Shown: positions 45,649 through 54,454 of the stretch, in pieces | Layout: each line of letters begins with the position of its first letter | Position numbering within the stretch: the stretch's first letter is position 1 | Origin: Anaerorudis cellulosivorans | Lineage (GTDB): Bacteria; Bacteroidota; Bacteroidia; Bacteroidales; Dysgonomonadaceae | NCBI RefSeq assembly: GCF_025943985.1 | Contig: NZ_JAPCWE010000012.1 | Coordinates: 36,736-100,735 of the forward strand | DNA: 64,000 nucleotides | Direction: 5' to 3' | The notes under the pieces: model-generated | The model's database searches: none | Told to the model about the DNA's origin: nothing | What the model saw: the letters and a program-made list of their open reading frames with translations, nothing else | Translations under genes and position numbers: made by a program

Positions 45649-47856
45649 ATGAATAATAACGAGGTGAAAATAAAAAACGAAGAATTTTTGGCACTTTACA
45701 GAAAAATCTATCGTTTTCTGAGAAATGAGTGGGATCCCCAGAAAGTTACGTTGCTGAAAAATATTCTTGGCGATTCGATGAGCCGTGCTTCTGAAATGTC
45801 GGAAAAGGAGAGAGAAGAGCAATTGCTCCTTATTATGAAAACGGCCACCATTATCATGGATGAGATTGGCTTAAAACAACCGACAGTGGGTGCTGTTTTT
45901 CTTTTTCATGCTGTAACGAAAGGCCATTATGATATTTCGGAGGTTAAGGATCATTTTGGGGAAGAAGTAGTGACGATTTTGCGGGGTTTGATGAAAGTGA
46001 ATGAGTTCAGTGACAAGAAATCGGCAGTCGAATCTGAAAATTATTTGAAGCTGCTGCTTTCACTGGCTGAGGATATTCGTGTGGTATTCATTATGATAGC
46101 CCAACATCTTCAGAAAATGCGTGATGCCGCTTCTAAAGATCAGTCCATCCGCCTTGCTCTCTCTGTTGAATCCTCTTATCTGTACGCTCCCCTTGCTCAT
46201 CGGTTGGGTTTATATACCATAAAATCGGAACTCGAGGATTTGTCGTTGAAATATACCGACAGGGAAACCTATGATTACATTGCCCGCAAACTCAATGAAA
46301 CCAAACGTTCGCGGGATAAGTATATTCAGGAATTTATCAAACCGGTAAAAGAGCGACTCGACAAAACCGGATTGAAATACGATATTAAAGGTCGTACAAA
46401 ATCCATTTATTCCATCAACAACAAGCTCAAAAAGCAAAAAGTGGAATTTGAAGATATCTATGATCTTTTTGCCATCCGCATTATCCTGGATTCGCCTCCC
46501 GAACGCGAAAAAGCGCAGTGTTGGCAAGTTTATTCCATCATCACCGATATGTATCAGCCCAATCCCATGCGTTTGAGAGATTGGCTTTCGATTCCGAAAA
46601 GCAACGGATACGAATCGCTCCATATCACCGTCCTAGGTCCGCAATCGCGGTGGGTGGAAGTGCAAATACGCACCCGCCGGATGGACGAGATTGCCGAGCG
46701 GGGGTTGGCTGCACACTGGAAATATAAAGGGATAAAAGAAGAGTCTACGCTAGATAACTGGTTGAGTACGCTTCGGGAATCGCTCGATAATAAAGAGGAC
46801 GATTTAAAGGAGAAGTTGGGCAATTTCAAGCTAAACCTGTATGAAGAAGAGATTTTTGTTTTTACTCCGAAAGGCGATCTTATCAAACTGCCAAAAGGTG
46901 CTACGGTTCTCGATTTTGCTTTTGCTATCCATTCTAAGTTGGGAGCTACTTGTGTATCGGGAATGGTGAACAAAAAAAATGTTCCCATCAAACATGTCCT
47001 AAAAAGTGGCGACCAGGTAGAAATTGTTACTTCACCTCACCAAACGCCCAAACAGGATTGGCTGAATTTTGTGGTTACGGCAAAAGCAAAAACAAAAATC
47101 CGACAGTTGTTAAAAGAAGAAGCCGGAAAACAGGTGGATATTGCCAAGGAAATGTTGGCGCGCCGAATGAAGAATCGCAAGATTGAGCAGAACGATGCTG
47201 TGTTGATGCAATTGATCAAAAAACTCAAATACAAAACCGTAACCGATTTCTATGTAGACATAGCTGCTGAAAAACTGGATGTCAATTGGATTATCGACAG
47301 GTATCTCGAACTTGAAAGTAAAGAAGGCGAATTACGAGAAGTGCCCGCCCCTGCACCTGCCGAGAGTTTTGTAATGCATTCGCCTTTGCAGGATTTGACT
47401 ACACGCGATGAGTTGATCATCGATCAAAACCTTACGGGTGTGGATTACAAACTGGCTAAATGTTGCAACCCCATTTACGGAGACGAAATATTTGCTTTTG
47501 TGTCGTCGCAGGGAATTCGAATTCATCGGGTCAATTGCCCTAATGCACACAATCTTTTTTCCCGCTATGGTTATCGGATACTCAATGCCCGTTGGTCCGG
47601 CCATTCGTCGAGCAATGCCAATTACTCTGCTGTTTTGCGTGTAGTTGGCAATGATCAGATCAATATTGTTTCAACCCTGATGTCGATTATTTCCAAAGAA
47701 GAGGGTGTGCTCATGCGTTCGATTAACATTGATTCAACCGACGGACTTTTCCAGGGAAATATCACCATTTCAGTTGCAAATACACAAATGCTCGAACAGC
47801 TTATCCGAAAACTAAGTGCCGTAAAAGGGGTGAAGTCGATTTCACGTTTGAATTGA
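45649..47856 (+). CDS. RelA/SpoT homologue with degenerate hydrolase domain
   Basis: Long (p)ppGpp enzyme of 735 residues. The N-terminal HD domain is recognisable, but the metal and catalytic signature normally HDxxED reads FHAVTKG near residue 85-91, and the first conserved histidine is also missing, so hydrolysis should be lost. The synthetase domain is intact: FEDIYDLFAIRII near 264, IPKSNGYESLH near 309 and VEVQIRTRRMDE near 328. TGS (FVFTPKGDLIKLPKGATVLDFA) and C-terminal ACT domains follow. The RLRD before the IPKSNGY motif is the positively charged form seen in bifunctional enzymes. Start chosen from the promoter position. Confidence 0.92.
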   Translation: MNNNEVKIKNEEFLALYRKIYRFLRNEWDPQKVTLLKNILGDSMSRASEMSEKEREEQLLLIMKTATIIMDEIGLKQPTVGAVFLFHAVTKGHYDISEVKDHFGEEVVTILRGLMKVNEFSDKKSAVESENYLKLLLSLAEDIRVVFIMIAQHLQKMRDAASKDQSIRLALSVESSYLYAPLAHRLGLYTIKSELEDLSLKYTDRETYDYIARKLNETKRSRDKYIQEFIKPVKERLDKTGLKYDIKGRTKSIYSINNKLKKQKVEFEDIYDLFAIRIILDSPPEREKAQCWQVYSIITDMYQPNPMRLRDWLSIPKSNGYESLHITVLGPQSRWVEVQIRTRRMDEIAERGLAAHWKYKGIKEESTLDNWLSTLRESLDNKEDDLKEKLGNFKLNLYEEEIFVFTPKGDLIKLPKGATVLDFAFAIHSKLGATCVSGMVNKKNVPIKHVLKSGDQVEIVTSPHQTPKQDWLNFVVTAKAKTKIRQLLKEEAGKQVDIAKEMLARRMKNRKIEQNDAVLMQLIKKLKYKTVTDFYVDIAAEKLDVNWIIDRYLELESKEGELREVPAPAPAESFVMHSPLQDLTTRDELIIDQNLTGVDYKLAKCCNPIYGDEIFAFVSSQGIRIHRVNCPNAHNLFSRYGYRILNARWSGHSSSNANYSAVLRVVGNDQINIVSTLMSIISKEEGVLMRSINIDSTDGLFQGNITISVANTQMLEQLIRKLSAVKGVKSISRLN

Positions 47857-47908
47857 TCACAAGTGGTTATATTTTTTCATAAAACTGCTTTTTCCTTTCG
47901 AAATCATT

Positions 47909-47916
47909 TATCTTTG
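47909..47916 (+). promoter_or_regulatory. Promoter -7 box of the NfeD gene
   Basis: TATCTTTG, 20 nt before the ATG at 47936; no clear -33. Confidence 0.45.
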
Positions 47917-47935
47917 CTTCAACAAATTGGTAAGA

Positions 47936-49327
47936 ATGAAATATATAAGGTGGTTTTTATTGGTGTTGTTAGGCGTAATGTTCCGGCCTTTTCATGCGGT
48001 TGCACAGGATGCCAAGCTTATCTATCGTATCAATATAAACGAAAATATTGGCAGCAATACGTGGGTATATTTGCAAAACGGGTTGCATAAAGCAATAGCC
48101 GAAAATGCCGATTGTGTTATTCTGCATATCAATACTTACGGAGGAGGTGTGAAAGAAGCAGATTCGATGCGTACAGCCATTCTTAATTCGCCAATTCCGG
48201 TATATGCCTTTGTCGATAATAATGCAGCTTCGGCCGGAGCACTTATTTCCATTGCATGCGACAACATTTATATGCGCCGGAGTGCAACGATAGGGGCTGC
48301 AACTGTTGTTACGGCCGATGGTGCAGCGGCCCCCGACAAATATCAATCGTACATGAAGGGGATGATTCGTGCTACTGCAGAAAGTCATGGTAAAGATACG
48401 ATTATCCGCGACGGAGATACCCTTTATGTATGGAAACGCGATCCCAAAGTGGCTGAGGCTATGGTGGACGAACGTGTGGTTATACCCGGTTTGGTAGATT
48501 CTACTCAGGTGTTGACCCTTACGGCTGATCAGGCTGTTGAATTGGGTTATTGTGCAGGAATTGCGGAAAATATCGATGAAATTGTTACCCGATATTTGGG
48601 GTTTGACCACTATGCAATAAAAACCTATAATCCTACGGCATTCGATCGGATAAGGGGGTTTCTGATGAACGCTTTTGTGCAAGCATTACTTATTATGTTG
48701 ATTATGGGGGGTATTTATTTGGAATTGAATTCTCCCGGCGTAGGTTTGCCCGGAGCAGTAGCCATAACAGCAGCTATTTTATATTTTACACCACTTTATC
48801 TTACCGGCTATGCTCAAAACTGGGAAATCTTGATTTTTGTATTCGGTTTAATTTTAATTGTTTTTGAACTTTTTGTGATACCGGGTTTTGGCGTAGCCGG
48901 GATTTCGGGAATTATACTCATGGTGCTTGGGCTGTTTTTTGCCATGATTGAAAATATTCATTTCGATTTTAAAGATGTCCCTTTACGCCATTTTTATAAA
49001 GCTTTGATTACGGCATTTGCCGGAATAGGAGTGGGGCTGGTTTTGATTGTTTACCTGTCGAGTAGGATAGGGAGAAGAGGGATATTGAAAAATGTGGCTT
49101 TGCATGCCGATGAAGAAGGTTATCTGTCGGTTTCGTCAGAACCGGCATCGCTGGTAGGAAAAACAGGTGTGGCTTCTTCCGTTTTACGCCCTTCGGGGAG
49201 GGTAGAAGTCAATGGCGAATATTATGATGCGGTTTCAATTAACGGCTTCATTGAAAAAGGAGAATCGGTTTTCGTCCATAAATATGAGAACGCTCAGTTA
49301 TATGTAAGTAAAAATAGTGAACAATGA
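47936..49327 (+). CDS. NfeD family protein with N-terminal Clp-like serine protease domain
   Basis: A 463-residue membrane protein. A signal segment (to about 24) leads into a ClpP/crotonase-fold domain with the serine in NNAASAGALISIACD near 95-109, the pattern of NfeD serine proteases that cut stomatin partners. Four or five membrane segments follow (about 245-380), then a C-terminal OB domain (GKTGVASSVLRPSGRVEV near 405-422). Start ATG 47936 keeps the signal. kdsB overlaps its end by 4 nt. No stomatin gene follows, unlike many genomes. Confidence 0.88.
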   Translation: MKYIRWFLLVLLGVMFRPFHAVAQDAKLIYRININENIGSNTWVYLQNGLHKAIAENADCVILHINTYGGGVKEADSMRTAILNSPIPVYAFVDNNAASAGALISIACDNIYMRRSATIGAATVVTADGAAAPDKYQSYMKGMIRATAESHGKDTIIRDGDTLYVWKRDPKVAEAMVDERVVIPGLVDSTQVLTLTADQAVELGYCAGIAENIDEIVTRYLGFDHYAIKTYNPTAFDRIRGFLMNAFVQALLIMLIMGGIYLELNSPGVGLPGAVAITAAILYFTPLYLTGYAQNWEILIFVFGLILIVFELFVIPGFGVAGISGIILMVLGLFFAMIENIHFDFKDVPLRHFYKALITAFAGIGVGLVLIVYLSSRIGRRGILKNVALHADEEGYLSVSSEPASLVGKTGVASSVLRPSGRVEVNGEYYDAVSINGFIEKGESVFVHKYENAQLYVSKNSEQ

Positions 49328-50088
49328 AATTTATAGCGATTATACCTTCGCGATATGCTTCAACACGTTTTCCGGGTAAACCATTGGTCGATATGGCAGG
49401 TAAGCCGATGATTCAACGGGTATATGAACAGGTGAAAAAAACCATTGCCGATGTATGGGTAGCAACTGATGACAATCGGATTTTTGATGTAGTGCAATCG
49501 TTCGGGGGAGATGCGGTAATGACTTCCGCTCAGCTTCGAAGTGGCACCGATCGGTGTTTTGAAGCGTACGAAAAAATCGGAACCAATGCGGATGTTGTGA
49601 TCAATATTCAGGGTGATGAACCTTTCATTCAACCTGAACAAATTGAAGTCCTGATAAACTGTTTCGATTCGCCGGCGGTACAATTGGCCACTTTGGTCAA
49701 ACCTTTTTTCCGGAAAGATGGCATTGAAGCGTTGTTTAACCCGGCATCGCCTAAAGTTGTTATCGATAAAAATTTTGAAGCACTTTATTTCAGTCGGTCA
49801 GTAATCCCTTATGTTCGCGATATTGAGGAGAGTCGTTGGTTGGACCACCACGTATTTTACAAGCACATAGGCATTTATGGGTACCGGACTGATATTTTGA
49901 GAGAAATTGTTTCTTTGCCACAGTCGACGCTCGAGAAAGCCGAATCGCTCGAGCAGCTTCGATGGATAGAAAACGGTTATCGGATAAAGGTGGGAGTTAC
50001 TGATATAGAGACTATCGGTATAGATACACCACAAGACATGGAGCGTGCTCTTCGTTTTTTGGAGAACCAACAAACAAAAAAACCTTAA
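49324..50088 (+). CDS. kdsB: 3-deoxy-manno-octulosonate cytidylyltransferase
   Basis: Activates Kdo as CMP-Kdo for LPS core assembly. The 254 residues have the family start IPSRYASTRFPGKPL near 7-21, VATDDNRI near 47, LRSGTDRCFEA near 73, and NIQGDEPF near 96. Length normal. Start overlaps the NfeD stop (ATGA). The terminator hairpin includes its stop codon. Confidence 0.95.
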   Translation: MKFIAIIPSRYASTRFPGKPLVDMAGKPMIQRVYEQVKKTIADVWVATDDNRIFDVVQSFGGDAVMTSAQLRSGTDRCFEAYEKIGTNADVVINIQGDEPFIQPEQIEVLINCFDSPAVQLATLVKPFFRKDGIEALFNPASPKVVIDKNFEALYFSRSVIPYVRDIEESRWLDHHVFYKHIGIYGYRTDILREIVSLPQSTLEKAESLEQLRWIENGYRIKVGVTDIETIGIDTPQDMERALRFLENQQTKKP

Positions 50089-50108
50089 GAAATATTCTCA
50101 AGGTTTTT
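50078..50108. terminator. Bidirectional terminator at the end of kdsB
   Basis: 14-bp stem with one mismatch (50078-50091 and 50095-50108), A-run before and T-run after; it includes the kdsB stop. Genes on each side converge. Confidence 0.85.
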
Positions 50109-50151
50109 CTTCTCCATTTTCTTTTTTCTTTTAAACGATGGCTATTTTGGA

Positions 50152-50439
50152 TTATTCGTTGTAAAGTGCCAATTCTTCTTCGCTATACGCTTTTTTCTTT
50201 GCAAAATAGAAAATGATAAACGGGATAATCAAAAGCAAAATTGCCCATATGATATTGCTCAAGGTAGAACCTTTTTTCATATTGTTTACATAGAGGTAAC
50301 CCAAAAATCCCTCAATAATAATAATGAATCCAACAATTAAATTCGTGTTGGTTGTAGTGCCCTGAAAAAATGGGATTGCCAATACAAGTATGCCAATAAG
50401 CATTACAATTGCGCCGGAATATTTTGCTAATTCTTTCAT
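50152..50439 (-). CDS. Small three-span membrane protein, unknown function
   Basis: A 95-residue protein with three hydrophobic segments (about 8-26, 33-51 and 62-80) and a charged C-terminus (AKKKAYSEEELALYNE). No family was recognised. It is monocistronic, facing kdsB and divergent from the acyltransferase gene. A membrane stress or envelope role is possible but unsupported. Confidence 0.7.
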   Translation of the reverse strand: MKELAKYSGAIVMLIGILVLAIPFFQGTTTNTNLIVGFIIIIEGFLGYLYVNNMKKGSTLSNIIWAILLLIIPFIIFYFAKKKAYSEEELALYNE

Positions 50440-50596
50440 GTGTGTATATAATTATGATATTTTTGTTTCGCAACGCAAATAAACACAAAATTCGACAAAC
50501 AATAAAATAATTTGAGAGAAAAATTTATTTAAAGGCAAAAAAATCGCACAATAGAAAAAAAACCGGCATTTTTTAGTGAAAATCTGAGGATTTACG

Positions 50597-50604
50597 TATT
50601 TTTG
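50597..50604 (+). promoter_or_regulatory. Promoter -7 box of the acyltransferase gene
   Basis: TATTTTTG, 22 nt before the ATG at 50626. A TTG inside it (50602) is therefore not the start codon. Confidence 0.5.
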
Positions 50605-50625
50605 CATAGAATAATTTTGATTGCA

Positions 50626-51375
50626 ATGAAAGTTGTAAAAATCATAAAAGATGTTGTATTCTTTTTGTATCAATGGTTGGTTTTTCTCCCTATCTTCATT
50701 ATTTTGACCATTCTTACGGCGATCACCGTAATGATTTTTTCCCCTCTTTTTGGCAACAAATTTTGGGGATATTATCCCCCCAAATGGTGGTCGAGGTTAA
50801 CCTGTTGGTTGGCATTGTGTCGTGTAAAGGTTACAGAACATGACAATTTGGATCCCAAACAATCCTATGTTTTTGTAGCTAATCACCAGGGAGCTTTCGA
50901 TATTTTTTTGGTATATGGTTTTTTGAATCAGAATATTAAGTGGGTACAAAAACAAAGTTTGAGGAAAATTCCGTTGGTGGGTAAAGCCTCCGAAATTGCG
51001 GGACATGTTTTTGTTGATAATTCGAGTGCAGTATCTCGGGCAATTACCATTCAAAAAGCAAAAAAACAAATTGTGGATGGTGTTTCCATGATGATGTTTC
51101 CTGAGGGTTCGCGTACGCGAAACGGTAAATTGGGACGCTTTAAAAGAGGGGCGTTTCAAATGGCTATTGATATGGGTCTTCCGATCGTCCCTCTCACCAT
51201 TAATGGTTCGTACGATGTATTGAATGCACAAAGTTGCATTATTCATCCGGGGAAAATGGAATTGATCATTCACAAGCCAATTTCTACAGAAAATCTCACC
51301 GACAATGATATTCCGACTCTGATACAACAGACGAGAGATATTATTTATGCCGATTTATGGGAGAAATATAAGTAA
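50626..51375 (+). CDS. Lysophospholipid acyltransferase (PlsC family)
   Basis: Probable 1-acyl-glycerol-3-phosphate acyltransferase, making phosphatidate for the cdsA and psd steps also coded here. The 249 residues carry a membrane anchor at about 8-45, the catalytic NHQGAFD near 88-94 (H-x4-D), the FPEGSRTRNGKLGRFKRG motif near 158-175 and IVPLTI near 187. The ATG at 50626 is used. An acylation role in ornithine lipid or LPS biosynthesis is an alternative. Confidence 0.88.
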   Translation: MKVVKIIKDVVFFLYQWLVFLPIFIILTILTAITVMIFSPLFGNKFWGYYPPKWWSRLTCWLALCRVKVTEHDNLDPKQSYVFVANHQGAFDIFLVYGFLNQNIKWVQKQSLRKIPLVGKASEIAGHVFVDNSSAVSRAITIQKAKKQIVDGVSMMMFPEGSRTRNGKLGRFKRGAFQMAIDMGLPIVPLTINGSYDVLNAQSCIIHPGKMELIIHKPISTENLTDNDIPTLIQQTRDIIYADLWEKYK

Positions 51376-51434
51376 GGATTTATGTTGAGTCTTTCAGCTA
51401 ATCAGATAAGCCGTAGTATTACACCCTATCCTAT

Positions 51435-51503
51435 AAAAAAGAAATGGTTGTCTCACGACAACCAATCTTCATTGTTAACCTTAAATCTAATACCATGAAA
51501 AAC
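51435..51503 (-). ncRNA. Small RNA gene with its own promoter and terminator
   Basis: An independent transcription unit on the minus strand: promoter TTTG-N20-TTACTTTG (51510-51541), predicted start near 51503, and an end hairpin TGGTTGTC-GTGA-GACAACCA (51445-51464) followed by TTTCTTTTTT (51435-51444). The 69-nt RNA has an unpaired 5' half containing ATGGTATTAGATTTAAGG. I recall near-identical strings in other Bacteroidales genomes and suspect a paralogous sRNA family (perhaps FopS), but that is from memory only. A short frame runs through it, so a tiny peptide cannot be excluded. Confidence 0.65.
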
Positions 51504-51509
51504 ACGTTG

Positions 51510-51541
51510 CAAAGTAACGGGTTATTTTTTTTCTTTCCAAA
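51510..51541 (-). promoter_or_regulatory. Promoter of the small RNA gene
   Basis: Minus strand TTTG (51538-51541), 20 nt, TTACTTTG (51510-51517), one mismatch to TAnnTTTG. No protein-coding gene lies downstream before the RNA terminator. Confidence 0.65.
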
Positions 51542-51665
51542 TATTTGTGTCCTTAAATTCCCATTTATAACATCATTTAATATAAGATTAGGCTTATTGG
51601 AATAATACCTTTTCATTTTGCATTCATTAATAACGAAATGCCGATGGAATTAGCCATTAGAATGG

Positions 51666-52649
51666 TTAATTGTGAATCCAATTTGCTATGACGTTAATCA
51701 AACAAGAGGTAAATCGATTCCAACGTCTCGTTGCTTTTTGTTTGCCTCCAAACTGAAGGAGAAAAAGGGCTCTCCCTTTTTTTTTGTGAATACGCCCGGC
51801 ATCCATAAAGTCAAAATAAAGATAACCTTCATTTTCAGCAAATTGTAACGCACTCCAGATACTATAGATAGAAGGATATAATTTTTTGTATTTTTTCTTT
51901 TTTCTCCAATAATACAGACAGTATACTTTGTTTTTTTCAAAGCCTAGAATAATACCTCCGATAATTTTTTGACCATATTTTGTGATAAATATTTTTCCTT
52001 TGTTTTGGCAAACGTAATGACGATAAAAATTTACCAGACATTGGTAAGGAGGAAAATACCTGAAAAATTTTGATCCTCTTTCTTTTTTGATGCATCGATA
52101 AACTTCCGGCAATTTTTCTTCCGATGAGAGTTCTTCTACGATTACTCCTTTTCTTTTAGCCTTATTCACTTGATTTTTTCGCGAAGGTGAAAGTTGGTCC
52201 CATATTTTTCTTTTTCGTTGAAGCGAGTTTTTTATGCTGATCCATTTGATGGAATAAAAGCCCTGATCGCGGAATGCTTTGTATCCGAAAATGGGATCAT
52301 CGAGATTTCGAAATTGGATAAAAAAAACTTTGCGCCGAACTTCTTGAAGTAACGTTTTCACTAATTGGTGAAATATCTCTTCTTGTGGAATGTCGTCCGA
52401 AAAAAAAGAGGGTTTTTGAGAGACATAACATTGTTTAAAAAGAGGTCCGAATAAAAAACGGTGTAAGCGTTTGATGAGAGCAAACATACAAGCTACCGGT
52501 TTTTCATCGTCAAATGCAACAATCATGAGTGGACGGTGGCAGGGTACTTTCTCATATAAATCGAATGACGAGGAGTAATGGCAAAAATTGACATCATCCA
52601 GAGGCGGCAAATCTTCTTTGTTGTAATATGTTTTTAATTTGTAACCCAT
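51666..52649 (-). CDS. FemAB-like/GNAT-fold acyltransferase
   Basis: A 327-residue protein resembling the FemX/FemAB peptidoglycan-bridge aminoacyltransferases or related GNAT-fold enzymes. Two acyltransferase-like halves are visible: MIVAFDDEKPVACMFALIKR near 42-61, and IIGGIILGFEKNKVYCLYYWRKKKKYKKLYPSIYSIWSALQFAENEGYLYFDFMDAG near 225-280 (core strand and helix). It is unusually basic. No signal peptide. It has a good promoter and stands alone, divergent from galE. Substrate is unknown; a role in envelope modification is plausible. Confidence 0.75.
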   Translation of the reverse strand: MGYKLKTYYNKEDLPPLDDVNFCHYSSSFDLYEKVPCHRPLMIVAFDDEKPVACMFALIKRLHRFLFGPLFKQCYVSQKPSFFSDDIPQEEIFHQLVKTLLQEVRRKVFFIQFRNLDDPIFGYKAFRDQGFYSIKWISIKNSLQRKRKIWDQLSPSRKNQVNKAKRKGVIVEELSSEEKLPEVYRCIKKERGSKFFRYFPPYQCLVNFYRHYVCQNKGKIFITKYGQKIIGGIILGFEKNKVYCLYYWRKKKKYKKLYPSIYSIWSALQFAENEGYLYFDFMDAGRIHKKKGRALFLLQFGGKQKATRRWNRFTSCLINVIANWIHN

Positions 52650-52693
52650 TTAAGAAATAAAAAAATGAAGGGGAAAATTGGAGATAAACTTTA

Positions 52694-52725
52694 CAAATAT
52701 ACACTCTTTTTAATATACTGTCAAA
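52694..52725 (-). promoter_or_regulatory. Promoter of the FemAB-like gene
   Basis: Minus strand TTTG (52722-52725), 20 nt, TATATTTG (52694-52701); leader about 40 nt. Confidence 0.75.
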
Positions 52726-52782
52726 AAAATGCGTTTATTTTTTATTTTCTTGGAATTTACCATCTCTTCTTGTTTTATTTTC

Positions 52783-52790
52783 TATATTTG
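52783..52790 (+). promoter_or_regulatory. Promoter -7 box of galE
   Basis: TATATTTG, about 46 nt before the galE ATG; no good -33. It lies back to back with the FemAB-like promoter. Confidence 0.5.
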
Positions 52791-52836
52791 TGTGACGAAA
52801 AGAACAATACGTTTTTATTATTAAATCGAAAAATAA

Positions 52837-53871
52837 ATGGCAAAAAAAATTCTGGTAACCGGCGGAACCGGATATATTGGTTCGCATACTGTAGTAGTTC
52901 TTCAAGAGGCAGGGTATGAGGTGCTTATCGTTGATAATTTATCGAATTCCAATATTGACGTTATTGATGGGATCACCCGTATAACGCATATTCGTCCTGT
53001 TTTCGAAAAGCTGGACTGCACCGATAGGGAAGGCATGAGGTCTTTTTTTGAGAAATATCCGGGTATTGATGGCATCATTCATTTTGCTGCAAGTAAAGCT
53101 GTAGGCGAATCGGTTCAGAAACCGTTGTTGTATTATCGGAATAATATTGTTTCATTGTTGAATTTATTGGAACTGATGCCGGAATTTAATGTAAAAGGGC
53201 TGGTGTTTTCTTCTTCGTGTACCGTCTATGGGGAACCCGATAAAAATCCTATCGACGAAAATGCTCCCATAAAACCGGCAACATCACCATACGGTAATAC
53301 GAAGCAAATCAACGAAGAAATCATTCGGGATTATATTCATTCCGGAGCTCCTATCAAAAGCATCATTTTGCGCTATTTCAATCCCATCGGTGCGCATCCA
53401 TCGGCCGAAATTGGCGAATTACCGTTAGGTGAACCCCAAAACTTGGTTCCTTATATAACCCAAACGGCCATTGGCATTCGACCCTACTTAAAAGTTTTCG
53501 GGAATGATTACAATACGCCCGATGGTTCATGTATTCGTGATTTTATCGATGTGATGGATCTTTCAAGAGCACATTTGGTTGCCATGGATCGTATATTAGA
53601 GGATAAGTCGGATGAAAAGATGGAAATATTCAATTTAGGTACGGGTAGGGGAGTTTCGGTACTGGAATTGATTCGCGTATTCGAGAAAGTATCAGGTAAG
53701 CCGTTAAATTATAAAATTGTAGGTCGTCGAGAAGGGGATATTGAACAAATATGGGCAAATCCGGAAAAAGCCAATAAAGTGCTTGGCTGGAAAGCTGAGA
53801 CGCCACTAGAAGATACGTTGGCCTCTGCATGGAAGTGGCAGCTTAAATTGCGCGAAAAGGGTATTATGTGA
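52837..53871 (+). CDS. galE: UDP-glucose 4-epimerase
   Basis: Interconverts UDP-glucose and UDP-galactose for galactose use and surface glycans. The 344-residue SDR protein has the NAD-binding TGGTGYIGS near 8-16, SSSCTVYGEP near 125-134 and the catalytic Y-x3-K in SPYGNTK near 149-155, with IRDFIDVMDLSRAHL near 228. Length is typical. It is a single-gene unit followed by a terminator. Confidence 0.94.
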   Translation: MAKKILVTGGTGYIGSHTVVVLQEAGYEVLIVDNLSNSNIDVIDGITRITHIRPVFEKLDCTDREGMRSFFEKYPGIDGIIHFAASKAVGESVQKPLLYYRNNIVSLLNLLELMPEFNVKGLVFSSSCTVYGEPDKNPIDENAPIKPATSPYGNTKQINEEIIRDYIHSGAPIKSIILRYFNPIGAHPSAEIGELPLGEPQNLVPYITQTAIGIRPYLKVFGNDYNTPDGSCIRDFIDVMDLSRAHLVAMDRILEDKSDEKMEIFNLGTGRGVSVLELIRVFEKVSGKPLNYKIVGRREGDIEQIWANPEKANKVLGWKAETPLEDTLASAWKWQLKLREKGIM

Positions 53872-53899
53872 TTTTTTTTACTTCCAAACGACAAAAATT

Positions 53900-53937
53900 A
53901 AAAGAGGGTATATCGTCATGTGATTTCACCCTCTTTT
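53900..53937. terminator. Terminator after galE
   Basis: 10-bp stem AAAAGAGGGT/ACCCTCTTTT (53900-53909 and 53928-53937), 18-nt loop, works for both strands. Confidence 0.8.
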
Positions 53938-54038
53938 GTATTTGTATCCTTACCGGAAAACAATTTCAACTATTCAATTCTCTGCAGCTTATTTTTTATT
54001 TTGATACTGTCTTTTTTATAAGGATGGAAACGATGTGA

Positions 54039-54254
54039 TTAAAAATAATATTCGATGATAAGGTAATAGTACTCGTTATCTTCCCCTTCTTCAAATTCAA
54101 TTTTGTTTTCCCTAGCCAACCATCCTATTGCGGCATAAATTTCTTTCTCTGATAATCCGGACGCTTTTTTCAATTTTTTTACATCCCATTTCTCGTTGTC
54201 GCTCAGCAAATTCCAAATAATGCCGGCATTTATTCCGATATTTTTTTTGTTCAT
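54039..54254 (-). CDS. Small winged-helix protein (DUF2582-like)
   Basis: A 71-residue protein with a predicted winged helix-turn-helix: helices around IIWNLLSDNEKWDVKKLKKASGLSEKEIYAAIGWLARENKIEF and a beta wing with EDNEYYYLIIEYY. It resembles the small wHTH proteins grouped as DUF2582 in Bacteroidota. It may bind DNA or be an interaction module. Monocistronic. No operator visible. Confidence 0.8.
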   Translation of the reverse strand: MNKKNIGINAGIIWNLLSDNEKWDVKKLKKASGLSEKEIYAAIGWLARENKIEFEEGEDNEYYYLIIEYYF

Positions 54255-54454
54255 AGCAAATATTTTTAAAAGATTATGTTGGTTTATTCTTATCGAGTTT
54301 CTTGCTTTTTATGGAATTTTTATGTTTTATAGCTTGTTAGAGAATATGTATATTAACTTTTTAATTGTTTTATAAACGCTTTTAAGATTATCTTTGTTCA
54401 ATAAACAAGTGATGAATTGACAAAATTTAAAAAAAAATTGGAATTCGTAAGTCT

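Noticed and set aside
51431..51616. 61-codon minus-strand open frame
   Set aside because: It covers the sRNA promoter, RNA and terminator and has no gene-like start region; better explained by the RNA gene.
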